A stretch of DNA of 64,000 bases, from assembly GCF_964199755.1 (NCBI RefSeq), contig NC_133899.1:310001-374000 (forward strand), written 5' to 3'. The first letter of the stretch is position 1, and the number at the start of each line of letters is the position of its first letter. The stretch comes from Larus michahellis (Eukaryota; Chordata; Aves; Charadriiformes; Laridae). This document shows positions 12,501-23,599 of this stretch, one piece after another. The translations under genes were made by a program, and so were the position numbers. The notes below the pieces were generated by a model. The model worked only from the letters and a program-made list of their open reading frames with translations, did no database searches and had not been told where the DNA came from.

Positions 12501-13455
12501 GTCAGTGTTGAGGTTGCATGCAGCAGAACAGGACTAGTAGAGATGGCTGTTATCCCTTAGTCCATCTGCCTAAAGGCTTATGAGATGCTTCATGCATTGT
12601 AATTGGATCATAACAAAATTCTTCTGCCCTGTGATTCTGCTCTGTGTTTTGAAAGCACTGATTATCTCTAGCGCTTGATAAGGGTGGAGAGGGTTTATAG
12701 AGTAAGTAGATCCTTGCCAACTCCAGGAAGGATTTCTAACGAGCTAATGGAGTCCTCTGGGGAGTGTCGGTGATGTGTGCTGAAGAAGATAGGCCTATGG
12801 GCGCACTGGATCTGGCTGTATGCTTCAGTTTGACAGCTGGGTGACAGCATGTGATACCTGCATGTGTCTTTAGGAGGTGCTGGAACGGAGGGAACAGGGA
12901 CTTTGAATCCTCTTGATGCCGTCTGGCTGGTATAGGCATGTGGGAGCTTCAGCCCAGCTGCAGCTGGCTGTGGGCAGTGGAGGGGGCTCTCCTGCTGTCT
13001 GGTGCAGCTGCAGGTGGGGTCACCAGTCTGGCTCTGCTGTGGCTGTGGCCCCGTGCAGCCCCATAAACCTGAAACCTTGTGGTTTTCCCCATTGAGTCTA
13101 CAAGCAGCTGGAGCTGTCTGACCACTGGTCCAGTTCAGAAAAATAGACTGGTACTGAGTTTTTGGTAGAACAATATTTCTTTTGTGTGGCTCTGTTTGCC
13201 CTGGTGAGACTGTGATGATGGTGAGGTGAAACGATATTTCTCTTACTCTAAACAGGGCCTGGGCCAAAGTCAGAAGCTTCTCTTAAACCAAGAGCTGGAG
13301 CTCCTAATACCTTTGATAACTTTGTGCTGCCTGAATTACCATCCGTGCCAGATACGCTGCCAACAGCATCTGCTGGCGCCAACTCTTCTGCCTCTGAAGA
13401 CATTGACTTTGATGATCTTTCTCGGAGATTTGAGGAGCTAAAGAAGAAAACATAA
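6568..13455 (+). CDS. IST1: IST1 factor associated with ESCRT-III
   Basis: IST1 regulates ESCRT-III: it binds CHMP1 and the MIT domains of VPS4 and LIP5, and acts in endosomal sorting and cytokinetic abscission. Coding exons are 6568-6655, 7334-7514, 7772-7859, 8151-8234, 8651-8761, 9162-9374, 10761-10853, 12066-12111 and 13256-13455. They sum to 1104 nt, giving 367 residues (human about 364). It starts MLGSGFKAERLRVNLRL, the diagnostic N-terminus, and continues through the helical Ist1 domain (about residues 1-190). A Gly-rich stretch and a Met-Pro repeat (VMMPMPMPMPTP) follow. At the C-terminus are both MIT-interacting motifs, around LPELPSVPDTLP and DDLSRRFEELKKKT. The exon at 12066 (IDEPNTDKETAAPAA) diverges most from the human counterpart. 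The leader exon is probably about 4500-4607. Confidence 0.97.
10250..10512 (-). repeat. CR1 retroposon 3' end
   Basis: Starts with 'agaatcatagggtcggaagg', the complement of the CR1 tail, then 'gatcatctagtccaacccc' and the familiar 'cacctctctgggcagcctgt' segment. It is a moderately young copy inserted in antisense in the IST1 intron between exons ending at 9374 and starting at 10761. Only the 3' end is present, as usual for 5'-truncated CR1. Confidence 0.9.
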
Positions 13456-14408
13456 AACTGACTGGGCTGTCACTCCCGTGTGAGGGGCAGGAGCTGTGAC
13501 GGCTGCTTCTCTCTGAAACACTCCCCTTGAAATTGGTTTCCTGTATTAACCTCAAATGAATGCGCTCTTCTTTTTGCGCTCTCTTCCTGCTGTACTTAAA
13601 CCAAATGTCGCCACTTTCCTGATCTTTGCTCCAGGAGGTGAACTGTGGGGAATCTTGTGAGACTGGAGTTGGGAACAGCCCCTGTCAGTCTGGGAAGCTG
13701 TACAGGAAAGCTGCGTGTAATGTTCTGGGAGTCGTTCCTGGCAGAGAAGGGAAGTGAAGGCCGAAACGGGACAGGGTTTTCTCCTCTCCCCTGGTGGTCT
13801 CAAGCGTCATCCACAAGCTGCCCCTCTCTGCTCAATAGCCTGTATGGTAACAGTGATTAAGTCCTTTCAGTAAGACTTCTAACTAATTGGGGTGGAAGCA
13901 GGGAATACGGTCATGAGGAGATGTGGCGTTGCGCTTCTGCCATCTCCCTGGCTCCAGCTCTATCTGGTTGCGGTTTGCCTGATGTCCTCTTCTGTTCCCG
14001 CTGGACTCCGTGGCCTTCGCTGCGTTCCCGGCAGGGGTCGGCTCCCTGCTCCCAGGAGGCAGCACTGAATGCCTTCCCCTTTGGCGGCACGTTCTGCCCC
14101 AACCCGCTGGCAGGGCATGCAGAGCGACACGGCGTCTGTGGCTGTGCCAGCTCCTTTCTTGTGGGGGAGCTGAGGTTGGGGAGACCTGGAGGGGACCCCG
14201 AGGGTGCAGGTGGCAGTAACTCCTCACCCCTGAACGAGGGGAGGGGAGATCCCTGGCCTCTGCAGCTGGGGTGGCACAGCTGCTCCCCGATGCCAGAGGG
14301 GCTGCTGAGCCGCGCCTGCCCTCTTCTGTGTAATGTACGTGTACATAACACTTTCACACAACTTTTCTTTGAAGTTTTTGTCGATTTGTATCTTATGGGT
14401 TGGTTCCT

Positions 14409-14414
14409 AATAAA
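14409..14414 (+). terminator. IST1 poly(A) signal
   Basis: AATAAA about 950 nt after the IST1 stop codon, in sequence consistent with a 3'UTR. DHODH begins only 400 bases further on. Confidence 0.8.
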
Positions 14415-14679
14415 GCGTGGGCTCCTGAGCAGCGGTGTCCGAGTGGGCCGGGGGGGGAGATGCTGTTATTCGGGGGGTTGCACAGCGGCAGGACCTTCTG
14501 CTCCCGGTGCGCGGCCGTGGCAGTGCCCTGCGTGGGGACAAGGCCGCTCCCCGGGCGCTGCCTCCCCGCAGCCGGGCGCTCGCTCGCCCCGTCCCGCGCC
14601 GGCGCCGGGGTCCCGCTCTGGCCCCGCCCCTCGCCCGCCCCTGGGCGGGGTCAGCGCCGTCTCGCGCCAGGCTCCACCC

Positions 14680-14813
14680 CCCCCGCCGGTCGTCCCGGGA
14701 TCCGGCCGCCCGCCCCGAGTCCCGCTGCGCCTCCATTGGCTGGGAGGGCCCGGCCTCCGCCAATCATCGGGTGGGGCTCCCGGAAGTGCCCCTCCACGTG
14801 GCGGGCTGAGCAG
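14680..14813 (+). promoter_or_regulatory. DHODH promoter: CCAAT, ETS and E-box sites
   Basis: Just before the DHODH ATG are an inverted CCAAT box (ATTGG 14735-14739), a direct CCAAT (14760-14764), an ETS/GABP-type CCGGAAGT (14780-14787) and a CACGTG E-box (14795-14800). The E-box is only 13 bases from the start codon, so the 5'UTR should be very short. The surrounding 14.44-15.5 kb is a CpG island that extends into intron 1 and exon 2. Confidence 0.65.
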
Positions 14814-17800
14814 ATGGCGGTGCCGCTGCGCGTGAGCGCCCGGGGGGCGGCGGGAGGAGCGGGGACCTACCGGACGGGGCGTGATCGGGGGGTCGCGCTT
14901 GGCCGGGGGCGGCTGGGGCTGGAGCGGGCAGTGCAGCGGCGGGGGGAGGGATGGGATGTGGGCGGGGCAGAGGGCGGGTGCCGGGATGGGGTGCCGGCGG
15001 GGCGGGGCGGCGGTGCTGGGGCGGGGTGCCGGGATGGGGTGCGGATGGGGTGCCGGTACCGGTAAGGGATGTGGGATCGGTGCCGGGGTGGGGTGCGGGC
15101 ACGGTGCTGACCCCTCGTTCAGGGGCGGCTGCGAGCGCTGGCGGCGGCGCTGGGCGGCTGCGGGCTGCTGCTGGGCTCGGCGCTGGCGGCGGGCGACGAG
15201 CGGCTCTACACGGCGGCGGTGATGCCCGCGCTCCGCGTCCTCCCCCCCGAGGCCGCCCACGGCCTGGCCCTGCGCGCCGCCGCCCTCGGGCTGCTGCCAT
15301 CTGCCCGTCCCGACGGCCCCGCGCTGGTACGGCTCTGCGGCGGGGGACACCGGGGTGGGGTGGCCAGGGCGGGGGGTGATGGCCGGGGGGTGCAGCCGGA
15401 GCGGCGGCGGGTGGCGGGAGGATCGCAGGGCCCGGGGGGGTGGGCAGGCAGACGTGTCCCAGAGTGACTCCAGACCCGTCGAGGTCCGTGGGGGGCAATG
15501 AGCTCTGCCCGCCGGTGGAGGTGCCCCACAGGGCTGCTGGGGTGGCCCAGGGTGCAGGAGATGGCCCTGGTGTGGGTCCCCCGGGGCAGGCAGCCGAGGA
15601 GGACACCCTGTGGGGCAGAGGGGATGGAGGGGAGGGGGTGGCTCCTGCGGGGGCTGGAGCGAGGCCCTGGCTGTGGCTCCTGGTGTCAGTGGGCTCTAGC
15701 CCTCCTGGCTCCCGGCTGCCAGAGTGTGACCCGGTCCCTGCCCCGCAGGAGGTGCAAGTCTTCGGCCAGCGGTTCCGCAACCCGCTGGGCCTGGCAGCTG
15801 GCTTCGACAAGCAGGGCGAGGCTGTGGACGGGCTGTACAAGATGGGGTTTGGCTTTGTGGAAGTAGGGACTGTCACACCTGAGCCCCAGGAGGGGAACCC
15901 CAGACCCAGGGTCTTCCGGCTGGTGGAGGACGAGGCGGTCATTAACAGGTGGGATCTGAGGGTGGCTGCTCCGCCGTGTCCCACGGGCTGGGGTGGTCCC
16001 GGCCTTGTGGTCTGTGCTGTGGTTGCTCTTGGGTTGGATGTGCTGAGCAGAGCTGCAGAGACCATGTATCTCCCTCACTTTTCTCCTGTGTCCTGCTCAG
16101 GGCTTGTGGACACCAGCCCAGCCCTGAACCTCGTCTCTTCTGGTGCAGGTATGGATTCAACAGCCACGGCCACGCTGCAGTGGAGCGCAGGCTGCGGGCC
16201 CGCCAGGAGACACAGCTCAGGCTCACTGGTGGTGAGACAAGCTTATAAACCTTTGCTCTTGGTGTCCGCAGGGTGGGTTTGGGGGTCTCCCAGGTAGCTG
16301 TAGGCTGGGAAATGTGCGTAACACCAGTGTCCAGGCACAGGAAGGCCCTGGCCAGAGCGGGGTGCGCTCAGACAGCAGGAACCCTATTGGGGCTGTAGCC
16401 TCTCCCCCTTGGGACTGTGACCAGGCACCTTTCTCCTGCCATTTTCTCTGTGATAGAGGCTGCGCTTGCTTCTCTGGGCAAGACATTTCTGCTGAGACTG
16501 GCCAAAGCCAATAGGGCCCCATCTGTGCAGTTTCCAAGGGCAGCCTCCGCTGGGTGGTCAGGCTGGAGGCTGTGGTGCTGGAAGGTGCTGACCGGGGCAG
16601 CTGTGATGACGCTCCTGTGGCTGCAGGACAGTCCCAGGCCCACCCTCGTGAAACATGTGGGCTGCATATCCCTGTCTTGATTTTAGCTGGTCCTGGGGCC
16701 TCCCTTGTCAGGCACTCTGGCCCCTTAGGTGGCGGTTGGTCCTGCCGCACTGGTTCAGCCATGTCTGTGTTCCAGCGGGGATGCCCCTTGGAGTCAACCT
16801 GGGCAAGAACAAGAGCTCTACCAACGCTGCAGCTGACTACATGGCTGGGGTCCGGACGCTGGGCCCTTTGGCTGACTACCTAGTTGTGAATGTGTCCAGC
16901 CCAAACACTCCAGGGCTGCGGGACCTGCAGGGCAAGGCTGAGCTGCGGGACCTGCTGACCAAGGTGGGTGACCCTCACAGCCAGCCCAGACCACACCTGC
17001 AGCACTGGGTGCCTCCCATCCCCTGACTGTTCCAGCCAGTGGGTTTGCCCCAGCGCAGGGAGGAGCATGGTGGGCAGAGCCACCGAGATGTCCCTTGATC
17101 AGCCGCTGGTGCGGTGTTCACAGGGTGCCGTGCTCCAGCAAAGGGCATGTGAGCAGTGAGGAATTGCCCTCTGCTCCGCCCCGGCAAAGGGGCAGCGAGC
17201 CACCCACCCCACAGCACTGGGAGTCACTGTGGTCCTGTGCAGGTCCTGTGTCCCTGGCCCTGTGCCGTAGGGTGCTCGTCCCATCGGCTGGGGACATGTA
17301 GGGAGAGCAGGGCCTGTCCCTCTGCTGCCTGTGGCGTTGGGTGCGCTCATCTCCCCGTCTGGGGCAGGAGGTGTTCCCCGTGACACACTGCTCTGTGCCC
17401 CGACATGTCCCCATGCAGGTACTGGCGGAGAGGGATGCGCTGCCCTGCGAGCGCAAGCCAGCCGTGCTGGTGAAGATTGCCCCTGACCTCACCACGCAGG
17501 ACAAGCAGGACATCGCTAGTGTCATCTGCGAGGTGAGGAGATGGGAAGGGGAGGCTGGTGAGGAGCCGGGCTGGTGTGCCTTCTGCCCTCTGCACAGCAC
17601 GGGGGCAGGACCCCACTGCTCCTGACAAGTCACCTTTCTGAAGGGACAGGAGGACCTGCAGCCCTCTAGCTGCCATAGGGACGGTGTCCTAGGTAGCTCT
17701 CAGTCTGTGAGGGCCTCTGTGCATCACCTGGACCTTGGGGACAGTCCAGGCAGTGAGGGGCAGCTGCTTTGTCCCCATGCACATTGCTGAGGTGCTTGCC

Positions 17801-18489
17801 AGGGGCGTCCTGGCCTGGCAGCCTGGGGTTGAGTGTGGGGGACTGCTCATGGCGGCTGTGTCCTCATGCTGCTGCCCGCCTCAGCTAGGTGTGGACGGGC
17901 TGATTGTCAGCAACACCACAGTGAGCCGCCCCAGCAGCCTCCGGAGCAGGCAGCGCACAGAGCCCGGGGGCCTCAGCGGGAAGCCCCTGCGGGAGCTCTC
18001 CACGCAGACCATCAGGGAGATGTACTCCCTCACCCGAGGTAGGGGCAGAGTAGGGCTTGGGGGCGCCGGCTGGCATTGCCCGTGCTCTCCTGACCCCGCG
18101 CCTGCCCACAGGCCGGGTGCCCATCATCGGCGTGGGTGGGGTGAGCAGCGGGCGTGATGCCCTGGAGAAGATCCGTGCTGGAGCCTCGCTCGTGCAGATG
18201 TACACAGCGCTTGTGTACCACGGGCCGCCGGTGGTGGGGGTGGTGAAGCGGGAACTGGAGGAGCTGCTGAGGTGAGTGGGGAGCCAGGCACCTCCCCAGG
18301 GAGTCCCTGGGCCCAGGGTGGCTCTCGGCAGCCGCGTGCTGGAGCACGAGCAGTGGTACCACGGGGCCGAGCCGCAGTGCCAGGCTGGCCCAGCCGTCAC
18401 ACACATCCCTATCCCTGGTTAGGGAGCAGGGCTTCAAGAACGTCATGGAGGCGGTTGGAGCAGATCACCGGTGCGGAACCAAGATCTAG
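14814..18489 (+). CDS. DHODH: Dihydroorotate dehydrogenase, mitochondrial (class 2)
   Basis: Oxidises dihydroorotate to orotate with ubiquinone, the fourth step of pyrimidine synthesis, at the outer face of the inner mitochondrial membrane. Exons are 14814-14831, 15123-15326, 15749-15948, 16149-16231, 16776-16963, 17419-17532, 17885-18038, 18112-18271 and 18423-18489. The total is 1188 nt and 395 residues, the usual animal length. The N-terminus is a short Arg-containing leader followed by a hydrophobic Ala/Leu/Gly anchor (about residues 10-29) and GDERLY. FMN-barrel motifs follow: [29 protein letters not shown], and VNVSSPNT with the class 2 catalytic Ser at about 210. Further on are VKIAPDL, the NTT segment, and [12 protein letters not shown]. 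Exon 1 encodes only six codons. The C-terminus runs four residues past the GADHR-R end of the human protein. Confidence 0.97.
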
Positions 18490-19013
18490 CCAGGAGGAGC
18501 AGTGGCCAAGCAGGGACAGGACACTTCCAGTGCTGGTCAGGCTGGGACTGAGCTGAGGTCCTGGTGCCAGCCCCTGAGAAGGGTCAGTGATGGGCGAAGC
18601 TGGGGCTGCACTGGTGGGGAGCAGGGGAGGGGGGCCTCCACACTGGTGCCTCTGTCCAGGGCCGTATTTTGGCTTTTCTGTGGCTGGGGTCCCCAGCAGA
18701 AACCAGTGCTGGGCAAGGCTCTGCTGGGTGGTGAGGAAGGCCGCTGAGGGGGACAGCCCTGTGGGTTGGAGGCAGTCCTGTGCCCTGGTTCCTGCTTCAG
18801 TGCTTCCCCGTGGTCACACACCTCCCTGCCCAGAGCCATGGGCCAAGCTGTCCCTTCTGCCAGGGACCCCGCAGCCCGAGGTGCCTGCTCTGGCTGGCGC
18901 TTGTTCCTCCTGCACCGCAGCCTCCGCAGGAGTGTCTGCCCTCCTTGCCCTCCTCCCCTCTCCGCACGTAGTCCTGTAACAAACCCGCCAGCCCCGGGTC
19001 CTGCCTGAATATC

Positions 19014-19019
19014 AATAAA
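19014..19019 (+). terminator. DHODH poly(A) signal
   Basis: AATAAA in 'atcaataaatg', followed within 30 bases by a GT-rich element. It lies 525 nt after the DHODH stop. Confidence 0.8.
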
Positions 19020-21422
19020 TGTTTGGCTCACCTGGTCCTGTGTGCTGCTCTGGGGACATCCCTTGGGTTGGAAGGATGCAGCCTGGCTCTCCTCAGCCAA
19101 GCGGGATCAGCTGTCTTTACATTGTTCCCGATCGGTGCATCTTTTCCCAGTGATAGAAGCTGCAGGGTAAGCTGGGCTCTGGGATGGATCCACACAAAGT
19201 TCAGCAGGGCTCCCCTTGAGGAGACCTCTGCCTGAGGCTGGGCCCTTGGGAGGCGCTGGGCACCGTTTTTTCCCTTTGCTGCCGGTATGCAGATGTTTGG
19301 AGACAGCTGTGGTTATGCCCTGTCACTCGTTATGGAAAGGCACTGTTTGTTCATGCTTTTGGAGGCTCTCGGTTTTGTATTTGGGGCCTCTGGCATTGGC
19401 TGCTGCTTTCCTCGGACTCCCTGTGGTCATCTTGGGCCTTTCTTGAGCAAAACATCTTGATCTGGACATGGTGTTCCCTCTTCAGTCTCTCGCAATCCAC
19501 CCTGCAGAGCAGGATTGCGTCAGAGCACTTCACCAAGCCTGTTTACAGGAGGAGCAGCACTGCTGACCCCACTCGCAATGGCCCTCGGCTCACATCAGGG
19601 CTGTCACCTTCTGCACCAGACCCTTTGTTTCCTAGCTTCTCTGCTTTGGACAGGTGGCACTTACTGCTGCTCTAACAGGGATGTGACCTGGTCCGTTGGC
19701 CGAGGTTTTGATGTGCTTTCTCTGGAGAGCGCCCGGGAGGCACTTGCTCCCCGTCTGAAGGTGACTGTCATGCCTGTGGGATTGTGAGCTTGAGTTTCAC
19801 CTTGTCCCACAGCACTCTTGTCTGTGCTCTGCAGCTGATCCAAGACTGTGGCTTGGAGACATTCAGTGCCTTGCGCTGCCACGGCACTTGCCGGTGGTGT
19901 TGGCCTCGAGCATGGCCCTGCGCTGGCATAGCCCGGTGTGTGGTGTGCGGTCCGTGCCCCGTGGGCAGGCTGGGGCAGCTTCCCGCACCTTCCTGCTGGC
20001 AGTCCCTTTGCCTGAGCTAACCTTGAGGCTGACGAGCGGGCACCACGGCGCAGTCGCGTAGTTTTTTCTCCCCCTGCCAGGGCATGGCAGTCTCCTGTGG
20101 AGGGACAAGCCTGCTGCAGTGGGACAGAGCTATCTAAGCCTGCTATCATCAAATGCCACAGCACCTTTCTAAGTGCTGGCATGGTTCATGGATCGGAGCT
20201 GTCAAGCCCTGATGCATCCTGTGCTGGATTCTAGCCTTCTGTGCTCCAAGGGTGGTTGGATAAGTATGACTGGTGCTGGTCCAGAGGTGTCAAGCCCTGC
20301 ATTGTTTAGGGGAACAGGTGCCCCATGAGATGAGAGGAAGCTTGCCCAGGATGGGAAGGCTCCTTCTGGGGTGTCTGGGGCCACACACAGATGTCCCTCC
20401 TGAGCCTGAAGGACTGGAGAGTCCGAGGGGCAGGAGGGGCTCGAGAGACCCCCACCAGGCCAGGCTTCGATGGCTCAGGGCTGGGGCTGGCCCCCCATGT
20501 TCCAGACGATTTTGGGGTGGCCTCCCTGCGACACTGTCACCCTGGGGTAGGTAAGAGTGTCGGTGCCTGTCCCCTCCGCGCCGTGCTGCCCCTTGGTTGT
20601 GCTCCTGCTGGAAGCAGACTCTGCTCGTTGGAGCAGGCTGATGTGCTCTGCCTGGCGCCCTTGCTGCTGGCCTGCCACATCCAGCTGGGCACGGGCCAGC
20701 GATTGCCGCTGCGAGTTCCCGTAAGGCTGGGCTGGGCCCTGGCCTCTGCTGACAAACAACCTGCACCCGAGGGGACGGGGGCTGCCGGGAAGCGGGGCTG
20801 GAGCCTGCTGGGCAGGAAGGGGTGGGTGCTTGTGGGAAGAGGTCAGCTTGGCCGCAGTCCCTCAGAGCCTGCAGTGAGCTGGCATGGGACATGCTGCACC
20901 CCTCGGCCCGCCGGGCTGGCACTGCCCAGGGCTCTGGTAGCCCCGAGCCCTGCTGCACCCCACCTTTGTGTCTGTCAGGGTGTGCCCCGGTGGTGGGCAC
21001 AGCCAGGCACAGGATGGGATGGCTCCTGTGCCCCAGCTTCACCTGCCAGCACCGGGGCGGCTGCGTGCACCCCGTGGGGCTGCCGCGTGCCCCCACAGGG
21101 ACTGCTCTAAGTGGTGGCACAGGGCAGTTTTGCAGGGAGCAGTGGCTGTCTCTGCTTTCTGTGAACCTCAGCTGGTGTCACAGCGCCAGGGCACCAGCGT
21201 CTGCAGCCAGATCCCTCCCTGCATATTTGTAGCTGCAAAATCCCAGAAACTCTTGGCACACTGGCTTCCCATGGGGGCTTGGGCAGGCTTCCCGGGAGCC
21301 TCTGCCAGGCCGGCTGTGAGCCAGGTGGGGCTTTTTGTGCTCCTCCTGCTGGGAAAGGTGCTGGCTGCATACAGCAGGTCAGGAGGTCTGGGAGCACACA
21401 GGTCTGCACCAGGGCGAGGGAG
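19020..21422. other. DHODH-HP intergenic interval
   Basis: No coding exon recognised on either strand. In particular, nothing resembles the thioredoxin-like TXNL4B. GC-rich frames stay open by composition only. The one notable element is the upstream copy of the direct repeat that flanks HP (20266-20732). Confidence 0.6.
20266..20732 (+). repeat. HP-flanking direct repeat, upstream copy
   Basis: 467 bases starting 'atgactggtgctggtccaga' and ending at 'gttcccgtaaggctggg'. It recurs in the same orientation at 23600-23969. Aligned by eye, the copies differ by two substitutions (20534 region A/G, 20705 region T/C), a 2-base 'ga' insertion in the downstream copy, and 99 bases (about 20545-20643) present only here. 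It is not recognisable as a known transposon. Confidence 0.93.
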
Positions 21423-21510
21423 GTGGCAATAAAAGGGATCAGGAAGGAGCCCTGAACGGCATCGGCTTGCAGAGGAGGCTGCTGTGAGGAGAGGGAGCTA
21501 CAAGCATGGG
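21423..21510 (+). promoter_or_regulatory. HP core promoter and leader exon
   Basis: A TATA-like AATAAAAG (21428-21435) lies about 75 bases before an ATG at 21506-21508 that is followed directly by a GTGAGC donor (21511). This spacing suits a TATA-driven liver gene with a short first exon. No strong C/EBP or STAT3 consensus was seen nearby. The start site is inferred. Confidence 0.5.
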
Positions 21511-23352
21511 GTGAGCATTGTTGGCACGTCCCTGCACATACTCGGTGCTGTGTCTGTCTGCCTTGCCTGGCTGAGGACCTGGCCCTGCGGTGGGCTGTGG
21601 CAGGAGCTGTGTTGGGACTGAAACGTTCTGGGTCCCAACGCTGCAGACATCCTCCACAGCAGTAGGGTCCAGGTATGGCCCAGGTGACTTCTCCAGGCTG
21701 TTTCTCTACTGAGTGTGCCTTCTCTTCCCTGCAGACCTGCAGTGCTGCTGATTGCTGGCCTGGCCTGGACTGTGCTGGAGACTGCAACTGCCTCCGGTAC
21801 CTTCCAGGGCAAGGGTGGGAGCACTGGGGCTCAGATGAAGCCAGGGACAGCTTGGCAGGGAGCAGGCATGGGGCAGGGAGGACAGGACTGGGGAGGGACC
21901 TGCCAGAGCCGGGCGCGATGTTCTGGGCTGGGTCCTCTGGGAAGCTGAGCATCCTCTGTCTGCAGACTGGAGCTGTGCAAAGCCTGCGGAGATTGAACAT
22001 GGCTATGTGGAGCACCTGATCAAGTACCGCTGCAACCCGTACTACCAGCTGCGTGGCTCCGGTGATGGTGAGGCATGCGGCATGGGCACAGCACCCAGGG
22101 ACGGGGCTTGTCCCCAGCTCCAGGGGATGCATGGGGCTGCACCGAAGCTGCATGATGCAGCTCCCCTCCACCTTCCCACCTTCCTGGGGGGGACGAGTAG
22201 CTACCCCCACTCCCCCAAGCCCTGGGGAGTTGCAGGTACCTCTGCACCTCCCTGGCTGTGGGGTCCATCCCCCGCCTTGCGGGGCAGGCGTGCTAACTCT
22301 GGTTTCCCTCCAAAGGCACATACAAGTGTGATGAGGATCACGCGTGGGTGAGCCCTGAAGCTGGCAAGGAGGTGCCTGTCTGTGAGCCAGGTGAGGGCAG
22401 AGCAGCAGGGGCTGGGGCTGCAAGGGGCAGAGTGGGTGGGAGGCTGTGAGGGGTCTGCCTGGGCAGCTGAACGGGCTCCTCGCAACCCCGATCCTCAGTG
22501 CTGCTCCCTGTGGCTGCTATGGGCCAGGAGGCACCTGGTGCCTGCCGGCCTCAGACAGCTCATCAGAGCCCTGCTCTGCCCTATGCAGTGTGTGGGAAGC
22601 CGAAGAACCCCCCCAGGCAGATGCAGCGCATCATCGGGGGCCTGCTGGCTAGGAAGGGCAGCTTCCCTTGGCAGGGCCGGCTAGTGACCCGCCACAACCT
22701 CACCGTGGGGGCCACACTCATCGGTGACCAGTGGCTGCTGACCACGGGCAAGAATGTCTACCTGAACCACAGTGAGGACACCAAGCCAGAGGAGATCGCG
22801 CCTACGCTGCAGCTCTTCCTGGGCAGCCAGAAGCAGCTTTCCTTGGACATCGAGCGTGTGGTGCTGCACCCCGGCTACCCCGAGGATGTGGATCTGGCCC
22901 TGCTGAAGCTTAAGCAGAAGGTGCTCCTTGGAGAGGAGGTGATGCCCATCTGCCTACCCCAGAAGAACTATGTGCGTCCAGGGCGGGTGGGTTACGTCTC
23001 AGGCTGGGGCCGAGGTGCCACCTTTGCCTTTCCCAACATGCTGAAGTATGTGATGCTGCCTGTGGCAGAGGGCGAGAAGTGCAGGCAGTACTATGAGGCA
23101 CGGAATAAGTCCTACGGGGTCCACCCCATCCTCAGCAATGACACCTTCTGTGTGGGCATGAGTGAGCTGCGGGAGGATACATGCTACGGGGATGCCGGCG
23201 GCGCCTTTGCCGTGCAGGACCCCGATGATGACACCTGGTACGTGGCCGGCATCCTCAGCTATGACAAGACCTGCACGGCCTCCAAATATGGTGTATACGT
23301 GGATGTGCAGCGTGTCCTGGACTGGGTCAAGGAGACGGTGGCGGCCGGCTGA
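21506..23352 (+). CDS. HP: Haptoglobin
   Basis: Plasma glycoprotein that captures free haemoglobin. Exons are 21506-21510, 21735-21796, 21966-22067, 22316-22390 and 22589-23352: 1008 nt, 335 residues (human Hp1 about 347). Residues 1-22 form a signal peptide (MGPAVLLIAGLAW, then ETATAS), with the Gly codon split across intron 1. One sushi/CCP domain (about 23-83) has Cys at 26, 45, 61 and 79, and C83 for the link to the beta chain. The processing site is QMQR|IIGG (R95/I96). The beta chain is a serine-protease fold without activity: the His position is Lys (TTGKN, K136), Asp is kept (D183), and Ser is Ala (GDAGG, A284). Family signatures include HNLTVGATLI, CLPQK and VGYVSGWGRGA. There are three N-glycosylation sequons (118, 141, 254). 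Two features differ from mammals: the fourth sushi Cys and a short loop before YGVHPIL. No frame breaks were found. Confidence 0.95.
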
Positions 23353-23368
23353 GGCAGGGCTGTGGGGG

Positions 23369-23374
23369 AATAAA
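23369..23374 (+). terminator. HP poly(A) signal
   Basis: AATAAA 17 bases after the HP stop codon, giving a very short 3'UTR as is typical of haptoglobin. A GT-rich stretch ('gtgcctgtgtgtgtctgtgc') follows, suitable as a downstream element. Confidence 0.8.
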
Positions 23375-23599
23375 ACTGCTCCACACCCAGCTGCAGGCTC
23401 TGTCTGTGCATGGCGCTACGGCGGCGTGCCTGTGTGTGTCTGTGCGTGGGGGTGAGCGTTGTGTGTGCACCTGCCCCTTGGAGGGGGTGCCTGTGGGGTC
23501 CTTGCAGGGCTTCCCCTGGAGGGGTGGCGGAGGGGCCTTGTCTGCAGGGACTGCCTGGGGCTCTGTGGAGTTCTTCCCCCCATCGCCCCCTGTATGAGC

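Noticed and set aside
13921-14835. 304-codon plus ORF
   Set aside because: Overlaps the IST1 3'UTR, its poly(A) signal and the DHODH promoter; GC-driven open frame.
14466-16065. Long minus-strand ORFs opposite DHODH
   Set aside because: Antisense shadows of a CpG island and DHODH exons; low-complexity Pro/Ala/Arg composition.
20290-21120. 276-codon minus ORF between DHODH and HP
   Set aside because: Runs through the HP-flanking repeat; the same peptide reappears at 23.4-24.2 kb because the DNA is duplicated. No family recognised, no splice context.
22589-23352. HP as an active serine protease
   Set aside because: The catalytic His is Lys and the catalytic Ser is Ala, as expected for haptoglobin.
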